Shown one piece after another: positions 1 to 8,035 of a DNA stretch of 44,079 nt (position 1 is the first letter of the stretch; every line of letters starts with the position of its first letter). Origin of the DNA: Terriglobales bacterium (lineage in GTDB: Bacteria > Acidobacteriota > Terriglobia > Terriglobales > Acidobacteriaceae); assembly GCA_035454605.1 (NCBI GenBank), contig DATIGQ010000162.1, positions 1 through 44,079 of the forward strand, in the 5' to 3' direction. The notes under the pieces are model-generated. The model searched no databases. It was not told where the DNA came from and worked only from the letters and a program-made list of their open reading frames with translations. A program made the position numbers and the translations under genes.

Positions 1-1117
1 CGCCGCCGGCGTGGAAGCGGGTGAGCGTCTTCTTGAGCCAGTCCGTGCCCTCGCGGCAGGGGATGCACCAGCCGCAGCTTTCGTGCTGGTAGAAGCCGAT
101 GATGCGCTGCGCGAACTTCACCATGCAGGTGGCATCGTCAACCACCACCACGCCGCCCGAACCCAGGAAGGTGCCGATCTTGGCCAGCGAGTCGAAGTCC
201 ATGGCGACGTCGATTTCTTCGGCGGCGAGGATGGGCGTCGAAGAGCCGCCCGGCACCACGGCCTTGACCTTGCGGCCGTTGGGGATACCGCCCGCCACCT
301 CGTGAATCATCTTCTTCAGGTTGTAGCCGAGCGGCAGTTCGTAAACGCCCGGCCGGTTGACATGGCCGCTGAGGCAGAACAGTCGAGTGCCGCCGTTCTT
401 GGGCGTGCCCAGGTCGGCGTACCATTTCCCTCCGCCCAGAATGATGTGCGGCACCGAGGCCAGCGTCTCCACGTTGTTGATGACGGTAGGACCGCCCCAC
501 AGCCCCACCACGGCCGGGAAGGGCGGACGTATGCGCGGGATGCCGCGCTTGCCCTCGAGCGACTCCATCAGCGCCGACTCTTCGCCGACCTCGTACGCGC
601 CGGCGCCGGTATGCCAGTAGACCTCGAAGTCTCGGCCGCTGCCAAAGATGTTCTTGCCGATGAAGCCGCGCGCGCGCGCCTCTGCCAGCGCCTGGCGAAG
701 GATGTCGACCAGGTAGCGGTACTCGCCGCGAATGTAGATGAAGCCGACCTTGGCTTGCACGGCCAGCCCGGCGATCATCACGCCTTCAATCACCGAGTGC
801 GGGTCGTGCTCCAGGAGCAGGCGGTCCTTGCAGGTGCCGGGTTCGCTCTCATCCCCGTTGCAGAGCACGTACTTGGGCTTGGGAGACTCTTTGGGCACGA
901 AGGACCACTTCAGCCCCGCAGGAAAGCCAGCCCCGCCGCGGCCGCGCAGGCTGGAGTCTTTCACTTCGCCGATGATGGCGTCCGGCGTCATGGAAAGGGC
1001 CTTTTGTACGGCCTTGTAGCCATCCAGCTCCAGGTAGCGGTCCAGCGAGGCCGCACCTAGGCCGAAGCGTTTGCTTACGACCTTGACTTCATCGGCGTGT
1101 GCTACCAGGTCCGCCAC
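1..1117 (-). CDS. nuoF: NADH-quinone oxidoreductase subunit F, partial (C-terminus beyond window)
   Basis: NuoF is the FMN- and 4Fe-4S (N3)-carrying subunit of the Complex I NADH dehydrogenase module; it takes a hydride from NADH at the cytoplasmic tip of the peripheral arm. The minus-strand translation shows the NADH/FMN-binding glycine-rich stretch RGRGGAGFPAG followed by LKWSF, the CNGDESEPGTCKDR signature, and near the window edge the cluster motif ESCGWCIPCREG. About 372 codons are present of a usual 430-445, so the C-terminus lies outside the window. I place the start at a GTG at 1117 that immediately follows the nuoE TAG stop with no spacer and in the same frame, so the pair is presumably translationally coupled. 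The long plus-strand reading frame over this stretch is a shadow. Confidence 0.95.
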   Translation of the reverse strand, partial: MADLVAHADEVKVVSKRFGLGAASLDRYLELDGYKAVQKALSMTPDAIIGEVKDSSLRGRGGAGFPAGLKWSFVPKESPKPKYVLCNGDESEPGTCKDRLLLEHDPHSVIEGVMIAGLAVQAKVGFIYIRGEYRYLVDILRQALAEARARGFIGKNIFGSGRDFEVYWHTGAGAYEVGEESALMESLEGKRGIPRIRPPFPAVVGLWGGPTVINNVETLASVPHIILGGGKWYADLGTPKNGGTRLFCLSGHVNRPGVYELPLGYNLKKMIHEVAGGIPNGRKVKAVVPGGSSTPILAAEEIDVAMDFDSLAKIGTFLGSGGVVVVDDATCMVKFAQRIIGFYQHESCGWCIPCREGTDWLKKTLTRFHAGG

Positions 1118-1603
1118 CTATTGCGTTCCCTTCTTGCGGCAATCCTCGAGGAGCTTATCGACCTTTTCCGCTGTGAGGTTCTCGTGAAAGTCGTAGTTCA
1201 CCTGCATGGCAGGCGCCCAACTGCAAGCACCGATACACTCGACTTCTTCGAGCGAAAACACGCCGTCCTTGCTCGTTCCCTTGTGGCCGATGCCGAGCCT
1301 GCTCTTGCAGTGCTCGAATATGCCCTCGGCTCCGCGCAGCATGCAGGAAATGTTGGTGCAAACCTGCAGGTTGTACCTGCCTCGCGGCTTGGTGGTGAGC
1401 ATGCTGTAGTAGCTGATGACGTTGCGGATCTCTAGCTCCGTCAGGTCGGTCTTGCTGGCCAGGTAGGTGACGGCTTCGTCGGTCACGTAACCCAGTTCAT
1501 CCTGGGTGTAGAGCAGCATGGGAACGAGGAACGAGCGACGCGTGGGGTATTCCTGCATCTTCTCGTCAAAAAACCTGTCGAGCTGTTCGGAGACGGGAAT
1601 CAC
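1118..1603 (-). CDS. nuoE: NADH-quinone oxidoreductase subunit E (2Fe-2S, thioredoxin-like)
   Basis: NuoE is the thioredoxin-fold subunit that holds the 2Fe-2S cluster N1a and pairs with NuoF. The 161-residue product has the family's usual length. The four cluster ligands are visible as C82-x4-C87 (CTNISC) and C123-x3-C127 (CIGAC), preceded by the helical N-terminal extension typical of the family. Its ATG overlaps the nuoD stop in an ATGA (1600-1603), and its own stop abuts the nuoF GTG, so the gene is embedded in a tightly coupled operon. There are no missing ligands or odd features. Confidence 0.97.
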   Translation of the reverse strand: MIPVSEQLDRFFDEKMQEYPTRRSFLVPMLLYTQDELGYVTDEAVTYLASKTDLTELEIRNVISYYSMLTTKPRGRYNLQVCTNISCMLRGAEGIFEHCKSRLGIGHKGTSKDGVFSLEEVECIGACSWAPAMQVNYDFHENLTAEKVDKLLEDCRKKGTQ

Positions 1604-2799
1604 CGGTCGATTTCTCCCAGCACGATGTCAATGCTGCCGATGGCCGCCACCACGTCCGCGATCAGTTTGCCTTCGCACATCTTGGGCAGGGCCTGGAGGT
1701 TGGCGTACGACGGCGAGCGCATGTGGACGCGGTGCGGCTTGGCAGTGCCATCGGACACCACGTAGTAGCCCATCTCGCCGCGCGGTGACTCGATGGCTTG
1801 ATAGACTTCGCCCGCGGGCACCGCAAAGCCCTCGGTGACGATCTTGAAGTGATAGATGAGCGCTTCCATCTGCGTCTTCATCTTCTCCCGATCCGGCAGC
1901 ACCACCTTGGGCGCATCGGCTTTGACCGCGCCTTCCGGCATGCCGTCCAGCGCCTGCCGCACGATGCCGATGGACTCGCGCAGTTCCTGCACGCGCACCA
2001 GATAGCGGGCGTAGACATCGCCGTCCGTCGATACCGGGACCTTGAACTGGAACTGGTCGTAGCTCGAATAAGGCATGTCGCGGCGCAGATCGATATCCAC
2101 GCCGCTGGCGCGCAGTGAGGGACCGGTCACGCCCAGGGCCACGGCATCGTCGCCGGAGAGATAGGCCACGCCCTTGGTACGCCCGATCCAGATGCGGTTG
2201 CCGGTGAGCAAGGCTTCGTATTCGTCCACCCGCGCAGGGAAGAGGTCGGCGAAGCGACGGACGCGCTCAAAGAAGCCGAGCGGCGGCTCCAGGGCCAGAC
2301 CTCCGATGCGGAAGTAGGAGGTCATCATGCGCTGGCCGCTGACCATCTCGAACAGGCGCAGGATGTCCTCGCGCTCGCGGAAGCAGTAGAGGAAGACGGT
2401 CATGGCGCCGATATCGAGCGCATGGGTGCCCAGCCAGACCAGGTGTGAGGCGATGCGCGAAAGCTCGTTGAGCAGCACGCGCATCCACTGCGCGCGTGGC
2501 GGAGCCTCCAGGCCCAGCAGCTTCTCGACCGCCAGCACGTAGCACAGGTTGTTGGTCAACGGGCACAGGTAGTCGATGCGGTCGGTCAGTACCACCACCT
2601 GCTGGTAGAACTTGGCTTCAGCGGTTTTCTCAATGCCGGTATGCAGATAGCCGATGTCCGGGATCATGCGCACCACGTTTTCGCCTTCGATCTCCAGCAG
2701 CAGGCGCAGGACCCCGTGCGTTGAAGGATGCTGTGGTCCCATGTTCAGGACCAGAGTGCCTTCGCCCTCCGGCGTAAGCGTGGGGGTGAGCGTGGCCAC
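1600..2799 (-). CDS. nuoD: NADH-quinone oxidoreductase subunit D (49-kDa)
   Basis: NuoD is the 49-kDa homologue in the quinone-reducing Q module of Complex I; with NuoB it forms the quinone pocket near cluster N2. The product is 399 aa, close to the usual 390-420. The N-terminal hallmark GPQHPSTHGVLRL (about residues 17-29) is present, followed by IGYLHTGIEKTAE, the LTDRIDYLCPLTNN segment, and a C-terminus with SPRGEMGYYVVSDGTAKPHR and the family's terminal VLGEIDR. It begins 2 nt after the nuoC stop and overlaps nuoE by 4 nt. Its binding partner NuoB is not encoded in this operon as far as the window shows. Confidence 0.97.
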   Translation of the reverse strand: MATLTPTLTPEGEGTLVLNMGPQHPSTHGVLRLLLEIEGENVVRMIPDIGYLHTGIEKTAEAKFYQQVVVLTDRIDYLCPLTNNLCYVLAVEKLLGLEAPPRAQWMRVLLNELSRIASHLVWLGTHALDIGAMTVFLYCFREREDILRLFEMVSGQRMMTSYFRIGGLALEPPLGFFERVRRFADLFPARVDEYEALLTGNRIWIGRTKGVAYLSGDDAVALGVTGPSLRASGVDIDLRRDMPYSSYDQFQFKVPVSTDGDVYARYLVRVQELRESIGIVRQALDGMPEGAVKADAPKVVLPDREKMKTQMEALIYHFKIVTEGFAVPAGEVYQAIESPRGEMGYYVVSDGTAKPHRVHMRSPSYANLQALPKMCEGKLIADVVAAIGSIDIVLGEIDR

Positions 2800-2801
2800 G
2801 G

Positions 2802-3299
2802 CTAGCGGTACCCCTCAACGGGATAATCCTTGCGCAGCGGGTGTCCCTGCCAGTCTTCCGGCATCATGATGCGGCGCAGGTCGGGGTGGCCCAGGAAGCG
2901 AACCCCGAACAGGTCAAAAACCTCGCGCTCGAAGAAGTTGGCCGAAGGCCAGACTGAAGTCACAGACTCGACGCCGGCATCGCCCTCCGCCAGACGCACT
3001 TTCAGGCGTACTCGCGCGCGGCGCGGGATGGAGAGCAAGTGATATACGACCTCGAAGCGCGGCTCACGCGGATGCCAGTCCACGCAGGTCAAATCGGAAA
3101 GAAAGTTGAAGCGCAAGTCGGCATCGTCACGCAGCAACAGCCCGGCTTCGCGGAGGGCGGGAGCGCGCACTTCGATGCTCAGCTCGCCGCGATCGAGCTT
3201 GGCGCCGGCCACCGCATCGGACCGCCAGCCGAGCAAGCGCGCGACGGGAGCCTCCCCGCGAAGCTGCTCGAAATCGGTGATGGCCGGTGGGAGCGCCAT
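2802..3299 (-). CDS. nuoC: NADH-quinone oxidoreductase subunit C (30-kDa)
   Basis: NuoC is the 30-kDa Q-module subunit that packs against NuoD. The 165-aa product carries the family signature across about residues 105-160: [20 protein letters not shown], then [20 protein letters not shown] start it at ATG 3299 (MALPPAITD), one nucleotide after the nuoA TAA and behind a GGAG, rather than at the longer open frame reaching 3401, which would run into nuoA. In most genomes nuoB sits between nuoA and nuoC. Here the two genes are separated by a single base, so nuoB is missing from its expected slot. The gene is not a nuoB-C or nuoC-D fusion: it has no NuoB cysteine motif and ends before nuoD. Confidence 0.95.
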   Translation of the reverse strand: MALPPAITDFEQLRGEAPVARLLGWRSDAVAGAKLDRGELSIEVRAPALREAGLLLRDDADLRFNFLSDLTCVDWHPREPRFEVVYHLLSIPRRARVRLKVRLAEGDAGVESVTSVWPSANFFEREVFDLFGVRFLGHPDLRRIMMPEDWQGHPLRKDYPVEGYR

Positions 3300-3300
3300 G

Positions 3301-3690
3301 TTAAAGATCGCTCCGGGGAGTGCCGGACCAGTCCAAAACTCCCTTCTTCCAGATGTAGAAGAAGCCGGCCAGGACGATGCCGATGTACACCAGCATCTCA
3401 AAGAAGCCGAACAGTCCCAGCTCGCGGGCGATGACCGCCCAGGGAAAGAGGAACACCACCTCGACGTCGAACAGGATGAACAGCATGGCGACCAGGTAGA
3501 ACTTCACCGAGAAGCGGCTGCGGGCGTCGCCCACCGGATCCATGCCGCATTCATAGGCCTGGGATTTGACTCTACTGGGCCGGCGCCAGCCGATCAGATG
3601 CGAGAGCAGCACCATCCCGGCCGCCAGAGCCGCGGCGACCAGTAAATGTAGAAGTAGCGGCAGGTAGCGGGCGAAGTAGTTGTCCGGCAT
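3301..3690 (-). CDS. nuoA: NADH-quinone oxidoreductase subunit A
   Basis: NuoA is a small three-helix membrane subunit at the junction between the peripheral arm and the proton-pumping arm. The 129-aa product has three predicted hydrophobic helices (about residues 9-30, 63-86 and 93-112). The conserved loop [20 protein letters not shown] is followed by the acidic membrane segment [13 protein letters not shown], where D and E are the family's conserved intramembrane acids. It is the first gene of the operon: a near-consensus promoter lies 50-80 bp upstream and the neighbour upstream is divergent. Confidence 0.96.
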   Translation of the reverse strand: MPDNYFARYLPLLLHLLVAAALAAGMVLLSHLIGWRRPSRVKSQAYECGMDPVGDARSRFSVKFYLVAMLFILFDVEVVFLFPWAVIARELGLFGFFEMLVYIGIVLAGFFYIWKKGVLDWSGTPRSDL

Positions 3691-3709
3691 GGGAGAGCGT
3701 GTATATAAT
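3680..3709 (+). promoter_or_regulatory. Possible divergent promoter for the 3833 gene
   Basis: TTGTCC (3680-3685), an 18-nt spacer and a perfect TATAAT (3704-3709) lie on the plus strand, partly inside the start of nuoA. The -35 is weak, so this is only a candidate; if real, it makes the 3690-3833 gap a divergent promoter region overlapping the nuo leader. Confidence 0.35.
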
Positions 3710-3739
3710 GCGCGCCGTTCTCAAACCGCTAAACATTCG

Positions 3740-3768
3740 ACTATAGAGTTCGCATTTCGGAGTGTCAA
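3740..3768 (-). promoter_or_regulatory. Housekeeping promoter of the nuo operon
   Basis: On the minus strand, TTGACA (3768-3763) is followed after exactly 17 nt by TATAGT (3745-3740), a near-perfect sigma-70 promoter. It would give a leader of roughly 40 nt before the nuoA ATG at 3690. Confidence 0.8.
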
Positions 3769-3832
3769 GTTTGCGCCGATTTGTGCGGCTCGCTGCAAAG
3801 AAGTGCGCCGGCGGCCGAGAGGCGGGCGGGCC

Positions 3833-4411
3833 ATGATTTTCGGTTTCAACACCGACGTCAAGCACGGCGATACCGTCTACCACGTCCAGAGCGAAGCGCG
3901 GAAGGTCGAGCTCCTGCTGCAGACCCAGGTCTTCGTCAAGGGACAGTGCATCGGTAAGCGTGCCGCATCCTATGCCGGTCATGCCCTGCGGCCGGATTTC
4001 TCCGAAGAGCAGATGCACGAGATGCTCAAAGCCCAGCATCGCCTGGTGCTGGACGGGATCAAGGAGGGCAAGGCGGCGGAAGTCGTCGCCCAGGACCGCG
4101 ATATTCAGGATGTAGATGGCAGCGGGCTGGCCATGCGGTGGAGCAACCCAGGCGCGCCCGATGCCAATGGCGTCCTGGCGATGAAATTGCTGGTTACCGA
4201 TGGCGGCGCTCCCGCTTCCGGTGCGCGAGTAGCAGCGAAATTGTCCTTGGACGGCCAAGCCCCGGTGGTGGCGCAGGCCTCAACGGATAGCTCCGGAAGC
4301 GCAGAACTCACAGTTACGCTGGGCGCCGATGCCGGCCAGGATTCCGGGGTGTTGATCCGCGCCGTGTGGGAAGGGAAGTCGGCGACGCGCAAGTTCCGAG
4401 TGAAGCGATAG
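3833..4411 (+). CDS. Conserved hypothetical protein with C-terminal Ig/carboxypeptidase-regulatory-like domain
   Basis: The function is not recognised. The 192-aa product begins MIFGFNTDVKHGDTVYHVQ, an N-terminal block of about 90 residues rich in charged residues with no signal peptide or membrane helix. A C-terminal stretch of about 75 residues (VLAMKLLVTDGGAPASGARV onward) has the alternating pattern of a beta-sandwich: the xxGxP-(A/x)-SGARV element plus GSAELTVTL resembles CarboxypepD-reg or bacterial Ig-like repeats. I choose ATG 3833; the frame stays open back to 3680, but those extra residues run through the nuo promoter and look non-coding. A weak 6-bp dyad (GGACCT/AGGTCC, 4411-4428) starts at its stop codon. 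The domain reading is inference from pattern only. Confidence 0.7.
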   Translation: MIFGFNTDVKHGDTVYHVQSEARKVELLLQTQVFVKGQCIGKRAASYAGHALRPDFSEEQMHEMLKAQHRLVLDGIKEGKAAEVVAQDRDIQDVDGSGLAMRWSNPGAPDANGVLAMKLLVTDGGAPASGARVAAKLSLDGQAPVVAQASTDSSGSAELTVTLGADAGQDSGVLIRAVWEGKSATRKFRVKR

Positions 4412-4437
4412 GACCTATCACCAGGTCCCGTTGAGAA

Positions 4438-4641
4438 TCATCCGCCGCCGACGAAATGGACGATCTCCAGCTGGTCTCCATCCACCAGAGGTGTCGCAGG
4501 CCAGCGGTCGCGGGGGACGATCTCGCGGTTCAGTTCCACGGCCACCCGGTCCGCCTTCAAGCCCAGATGGTCGAGCAATCCCGCCAGACTCGCCGGCTCG
4601 ATTGAGACGCTTCGCTCCTCGCCGTTGATCTGCAGCTTCAC
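4438..4641 (-). CDS. thiS: Sulfur carrier protein ThiS
   Basis: ThiS is a ubiquitin-fold protein whose C-terminal glycine is adenylylated and thiocarboxylated to carry sulfur for the thiazole ring of thiamin. The 67-aa product has the family length and pattern ([12 protein letters not shown], then [15 protein letters not shown], then [14 protein letters not shown]) and ends in the required diglycine, here three glycines directly before the stop. The gene stands alone: neither thiG, thiF nor thiO is adjacent, and its neighbours face other ways, so its partners must be elsewhere. A MoaD-like protein is less likely given the ThiS-type NREIVP block. Confidence 0.9.
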   Translation of the reverse strand: MKLQINGEERSVSIEPASLAGLLDHLGLKADRVAVELNREIVPRDRWPATPLVDGDQLEIVHFVGGG

Positions 4642-4767
4642 GCCTCGATTGTAACCAGTCCCCAGGACCGAACGCCAAGCGGCAACAGCGATGCGCTCAG
4701 GCCGTATCCCGTCTGCCGTGTTCGTCGAGTCTGTTACTTGCAGAGATGCACGAGGGGCGGATTCTGC

Positions 4768-4798
4768 TTGACACGCAACATTCCAGGCCTAGAATGTT
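4768..4798 (+). promoter_or_regulatory. Promoter with overlapping dyad operator upstream of merR-type gene
   Basis: TTGACA (4768-4773), 16 nt and TAGAAT (4790-4795) form a strong promoter. A perfect 7-bp inverted repeat, AACATTC (4777-4783) and GAATGTT (4792-4798) separated by 8 bp, covers the spacer and the -10 element. MerR-family regulators usually bind a dyad placed in this position, so this is a likely autoregulatory site. Confidence 0.7.
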
Positions 4799-4843
4799 CG
4801 AAACAATTCGGCAGTTGCGCGTTTCAAGCAAAAGTTTTCGCGA

Positions 4844-5317
4844 ATGAGCCAAGGATACACGTCGAAGCAAGTGGAGGCGCTCACCGGCATCACCCTGCGC
4901 CAGCTGCAATGGTGGGACGAGCAGGGAATCGTGGTGCCGGCGCGCGACGGGCGCCGCCGGCTGTACTCGATGGACGACCTGGCCGCCGTGGCTGTGATCG
5001 CCGAGCTGCGCGACAAGGGCTTCAGCTTGCAGCGCGTGCGCAAAGTGGTGCGCATGCTGCAGCGGGAGTTCGGACGCAGCCTGGTGGACGCGGTCTCGGT
5101 CCGGTCCGACTGCCACCTGCTGACCGATGGTCGCCGCGTCTATGTGGAGGACTCGGCGCACCGGGTGGTGGACATCCTCAAGAGTGCGCGTCAGCCCATT
5201 TTCGCCGTCTGCCTGACCGATACCGTGCGCCGCCTGCGCAGCGACCTGCGCGGGCGCAAGCGTCCGGTCCGGGCGGCGGGGATGCGGAGGGCGCGCTCGC
5301 GGAGGCTGGCGTCATGA
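4844..5317 (+). CDS. MerR-family transcriptional regulator
   Basis: This is a DNA-binding regulator with an N-terminal winged helix-turn-helix. The pattern TSKQVEALTGITLRQLQWWD, then EQGIVVPARDGRRRLYS and DDLAAVAVIAELRDKGFSL (residues 6-60) is the MerR HTH and first wing, followed by RVRKVVRMLQREFG, the start of the usual dimerisation helix. No metal-binding cysteines typical of MerR/CueR are seen in the rest of the 157-aa protein, and its tail is very basic (GRKRPVRAAGMRRARSRR). A strong promoter with an internal dyad lies 46 bp upstream. The stop overlaps the next start in an ATGA (5314-5317), so the downstream zinc-ribbon gene is co-translated. The effector is unknown. Confidence 0.88.
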   Translation: MSQGYTSKQVEALTGITLRQLQWWDEQGIVVPARDGRRRLYSMDDLAAVAVIAELRDKGFSLQRVRKVVRMLQREFGRSLVDAVSVRSDCHLLTDGRRVYVEDSAHRVVDILKSARQPIFAVCLTDTVRRLRSDLRGRKRPVRAAGMRRARSRRLAS

Positions 5318-5640
5318 AAGAAGATCCCAAGCTATCGCACGGCAAGTCAACCAAGGCTCCTGCGGGGTGCGTTCCCATGGTGGCCGAACTGAGCATCCTC
5401 ACCGAATGGATCCCCGAGCAGATGGAGCCCGGCACCGTCTTTGTGCTGGAAAATGCCGGCGAGGTAGGGGGGAACGAGGATCCCTACTGGGCCGTGCTGG
5501 CCTGCCCCTCTTGCGGCACGCTGGGCTTGATCACGCGCCGGCAGGTGGCCGGGCTGATCCCGGTCCTGTGCGGTTCCGCCCAGTGCTCGGCGCACTTCAT
5601 GCTGCGCGATGATGCCGTGCTGCCGCGCAAGCCGAACTGA
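5314..5640 (+). CDS. Small putative zinc-ribbon protein coupled to the MerR regulator
   Basis: The 108-aa product is not recognised as a named family. It has a C-terminal half with CPSCG (about residues 68-72) and, about 22 residues later, CGSAQC, which together could ligate one zinc in a ribbon. No signal peptide or membrane segment is visible. The start is ATG 5314, overlapping the regulator's TGA by 4 nt, with the regulator frame supplying the upstream context. A strong hairpin follows the stop. The arrangement suggests a two-gene operon in which this protein is either a partner or a target of the regulator; that is inference. Confidence 0.7.
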   Translation: MKEDPKLSHGKSTKAPAGCVPMVAELSILTEWIPEQMEPGTVFVLENAGEVGGNEDPYWAVLACPSCGTLGLITRRQVAGLIPVLCGSAQCSAHFMLRDDAVLPRKPN

Positions 5641-5664
5641 CGTATTCTCCCCCAGAGAGGCCAG

Positions 5665-5694
5665 GGGCGCGGCTGAAGCCGCGCCCTGTTTCTT
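5665..5694 (+). terminator. Rho-independent terminator
   Basis: GGGCGCGGC (5665-5673), a TGAA loop and GCCGCGCCC (5678-5686) form a perfect 9-bp stem, followed by TGTTTCTT. It ends the MerR/zinc-ribbon operon on the plus strand and lies just past the convergent RibBA-like gene. The hairpin also resembles GC-rich palindromes scattered through acidobacterial genomes. Confidence 0.7.
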
Positions 5695-5709
5695 CGCCAG
5701 GAATCCGTG

Positions 5710-6876
5710 CTAATCCCGGCTCGGGACTTGTGATCGTACCGGCACGGGAACCTGCTCCACCACCCGCATGCCGAATCCTTCCAGCGCCACCAGCTTGCGG
5801 GGATGATTGGTGAGCAGGCGGAGGGAATGGATGCCCAAATCGGAGAGAATCTGCGCTCCGATTCCGACTTCGCGCTGAGTCTTGCGCTGATGGTCGGGCA
5901 GGTCGGGCTGGCGCACTTCGCGATGAAAGGCCAGCGCGGGGCGATCGGCCACGCGCTCGACAGAGAAGCCCTTGGAAGTCTGGTGCAGATAGATGAGGGC
6001 GCCGCGGCCTTCGGCGGCGATCCGCTCCATGGAGCGCTCGATCACCGCCTGGCAGTCGCACCAGGTGGCGCCGAAGACGTCACCCACCAGGCAGTGGGAG
6101 TGCATGCGCACCAGCACCGGTTCATCCCCGGACTTTTCCACCTCGCCGCGGATCAAGGCCACGTGCGACTCCCGGTCGATCTCACTCTCGTAGGCGATCA
6201 TGCGGAAGTCGCCGAAGCGGGTGGGCAATACGGCCTCGCCGATGCGGCGCACGAACCGCTCATGGCGCAGTCGATAGCGGATGAGATCGGCCACGGTCAT
6301 CATCTTCAGGCCGTGCTCGCGGCAGAATTCGATGAGGTCGGGCACCCGCGCCATGGTGCCGTCCTCCTTCATGATTTCGCAGATGATGCCGGCCGGTACC
6401 ATGCCGGCCAGGCGTGCCAGGTCCACGGAAGCTTCCGTTTGGCCCGCACGCACCAGGACGCCGCCTTTGCGCGCCCGTAGCGGGAAAACGTGGCCGGGCC
6501 GGGCCAGGTCGGAGGCCCGGGTGGCGGGATCGATGGCGACCCGAATGGTTCGTGCCCGGTCGTAGGCGGAGATTCCAGTGGTGATGCCGCTGCGCGCGTC
6601 GATGGCTTCGCAGAAAGCCGTGCCGTAGGTAGCCGTGTTCTCCGCTGTCATGGGGCCGATGCGCAGGTGGTCGAGCCGCTCCTCGGTCAGGGCCAGGCAA
6701 ACCAGGCCGCGGCCATGCTTGGCCATGAAGTTGATGGCTCCGGCGGTGACCCTCTCGGCGGCTAGCGTCAGATCGCCTTCGTTCTCACGGTCTTCGTCGT
6801 CCACCACCACGACCATGCGGCCGTTGCGGATTTCCTCGATGCAGCTCTCGACGTCGCTGAAGGGCGCGTTTGTCAT
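5710..6876 (-). CDS. ribB: RibBA-like protein: active-looking DHBP synthase with degenerate GTP cyclohydrolase II domain
   Basis: The N-terminal half (about residues 1-205) is 3,4-dihydroxy-2-butanone-4-phosphate synthase of riboflavin synthesis: [10 protein letters not shown] at 26-35, [24 protein letters not shown] and [11 protein letters not shown] are all intact. The C-terminal half (about 206-385) has the GTP cyclohydrolase II fold and keeps the zinc ligands C262, C273 and C275 ([11 protein letters not shown]). It deviates at residues known from E. coli RibA: the RQEGR loop that binds GTP is HQTSK (298-302), the glutamine after the zinc cysteines (Gln70 in E. coli) is valine, and the catalytic Asp126 position is threonine (T333), while the following Arg128 equivalent is kept (R335). 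I infer that GTP cyclohydrolase activity is doubtful and has to come from another gene. The symbol ribBA would follow the domain layout. Confidence 0.9.
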   Translation of the reverse strand: MTNAPFSDVESCIEEIRNGRMVVVVDDEDRENEGDLTLAAERVTAGAINFMAKHGRGLVCLALTEERLDHLRIGPMTAENTATYGTAFCEAIDARSGITTGISAYDRARTIRVAIDPATRASDLARPGHVFPLRARKGGVLVRAGQTEASVDLARLAGMVPAGIICEIMKEDGTMARVPDLIEFCREHGLKMMTVADLIRYRLRHERFVRRIGEAVLPTRFGDFRMIAYESEIDRESHVALIRGEVEKSGDEPVLVRMHSHCLVGDVFGATWCDCQAVIERSMERIAAEGRGALIYLHQTSKGFSVERVADRPALAFHREVRQPDLPDHQRKTQREVGIGAQILSDLGIHSLRLLTNHPRKLVALEGFGMRVVEQVPVPVRSQVPSRD

Positions 6877-6987
6877 CCGCGTACGGTTGTCATTCTAGCA
6901 AACAGGCCGTTGGAAGCTGCGACTCTGAAGGACGACCACGCACGGCGCCAGTCTTCAGGTTATTGACCCGTCGGGCCAACTGGACCA

Positions 6988-7980
6988 TCACAGGATCAGC
7001 AGCAGCAGCTTCATGGTTGTCCAGGCAATTAGGGCGCAGACTGGGAAGGTGAGAATCCATGCTATCGCGATTTCCCTGCCCACGCCCCAGCGGACGGCGG
7101 AGAGCCGTCGTGTCGCGCCGACCCCCATGATGGCGGTATTGATGGTGTGGGTAGTGCTCAGCGGGATGCCAAAGTAAGAGGCCAGAGTGATGGTGAATGC
7201 TGCGCCTGTTTCGGCGGCGAACCCATGCACGGGCTGCAACTTCGTCAGCCGTAATCCCATTGTCTTGATGATACGCCAGCCGCCGATGGCGGTTCCTACA
7301 CCCATGGTCAGGGCGCAGGTCCAAATCACCCAGCCGGGTACGGCGAACTCCGGCAACAGTCCGCCCAGAACCAGGCCTAGGCTGAACACGCCGATGAACT
7401 TCTGGCCGTCGTTGCTGCCGTGGCCAAAGGCCATGAAGGCGGCGGAAAGAATCTGCAACTTGCCGAACCAACGGCGCACGGTCTCTGGGCGGGATTGGAA
7501 AAACAGCCGATAGATAAGGATCATCAGCAGTAACCCGCCGCCGAATCCTAAGAAGGTGGAAAAGGCCAATCCGATGAGGACTTTGCTCCAGCCCTTCCAC
7601 ACCAGGACCTCGGGTCCGGCAGCAGCCAGGCCGGCTCCGCTGAGACCGGCGACCAGGGCATGGCTCTCGCTGGTCGGCAGACCCCGCCACCAGGCCAGCG
7701 TGCTCCAAATGATGATGCCAAGCATGGCGGCGCCTATGGTAGGCAGGGTGATAACTTCAGGTTTGACGATGTCCTTGCCTATGGTCTGGGCCACCTTGAT
7801 CCCATAGAAGGCACCAATGATGTTGAGCACGGTGGCCACGGCTACCGCATGGTAGGGCCGCAGTACGCGCGTCGCTACCACCGTGGCGATGGCGTTGGGA
7901 GCGTCCGTCCAGCCGTTGACGAATTCGGCGCCGAGCACGAGGAGCAAGACCAGCACCAGGGCGGGAGAGAGGTCCCCCAT
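6988..7980 (-). CDS. pit: Inorganic phosphate transporter, PiT family
   Basis: This is a low-affinity phosphate (metal-phosphate)/H+ or Na+ symporter of the inner membrane. The 330-aa product is the compact PiT form with about ten hydrophobic helices. Both duplicated PiT signature blocks are present: FVNGWTDAPNAIATVVATR near residues 20-38 and FGHGSNDGQKFIGV in the second half, along with the SESHALVAGLSGAG and PLSTTHTINTAIMGVG re-entrant segments that pair across the inverted repeat. The adjacent upstream gene on the same strand, 55 bp away, encodes a DUF47/PhoU-like protein, the usual PiT partner, so the two probably form an operon. No pho-box was identified. Confidence 0.95.
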   Translation of the reverse strand: MGDLSPALVLVLLLVLGAEFVNGWTDAPNAIATVVATRVLRPYHAVAVATVLNIIGAFYGIKVAQTIGKDIVKPEVITLPTIGAAMLGIIIWSTLAWWRGLPTSESHALVAGLSGAGLAAAGPEVLVWKGWSKVLIGLAFSTFLGFGGGLLLMILIYRLFFQSRPETVRRWFGKLQILSAAFMAFGHGSNDGQKFIGVFSLGLVLGGLLPEFAVPGWVIWTCALTMGVGTAIGGWRIIKTMGLRLTKLQPVHGFAAETGAAFTITLASYFGIPLSTTHTINTAIMGVGATRRLSAVRWGVGREIAIAWILTFPVCALIAWTTMKLLLLIL

Positions 7981-8035
7981 TAGAAAGACCTCTGGCCGGC
8001 AGGGCGTCGTGCGGGGATGGAAAACGTGAAAGACA

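Noticed and set aside
11-1060. 349-aa plus-strand open frame at the window start
   Set aside because: It is the antisense shadow of nuoF, which shows all family motifs on the minus strand.
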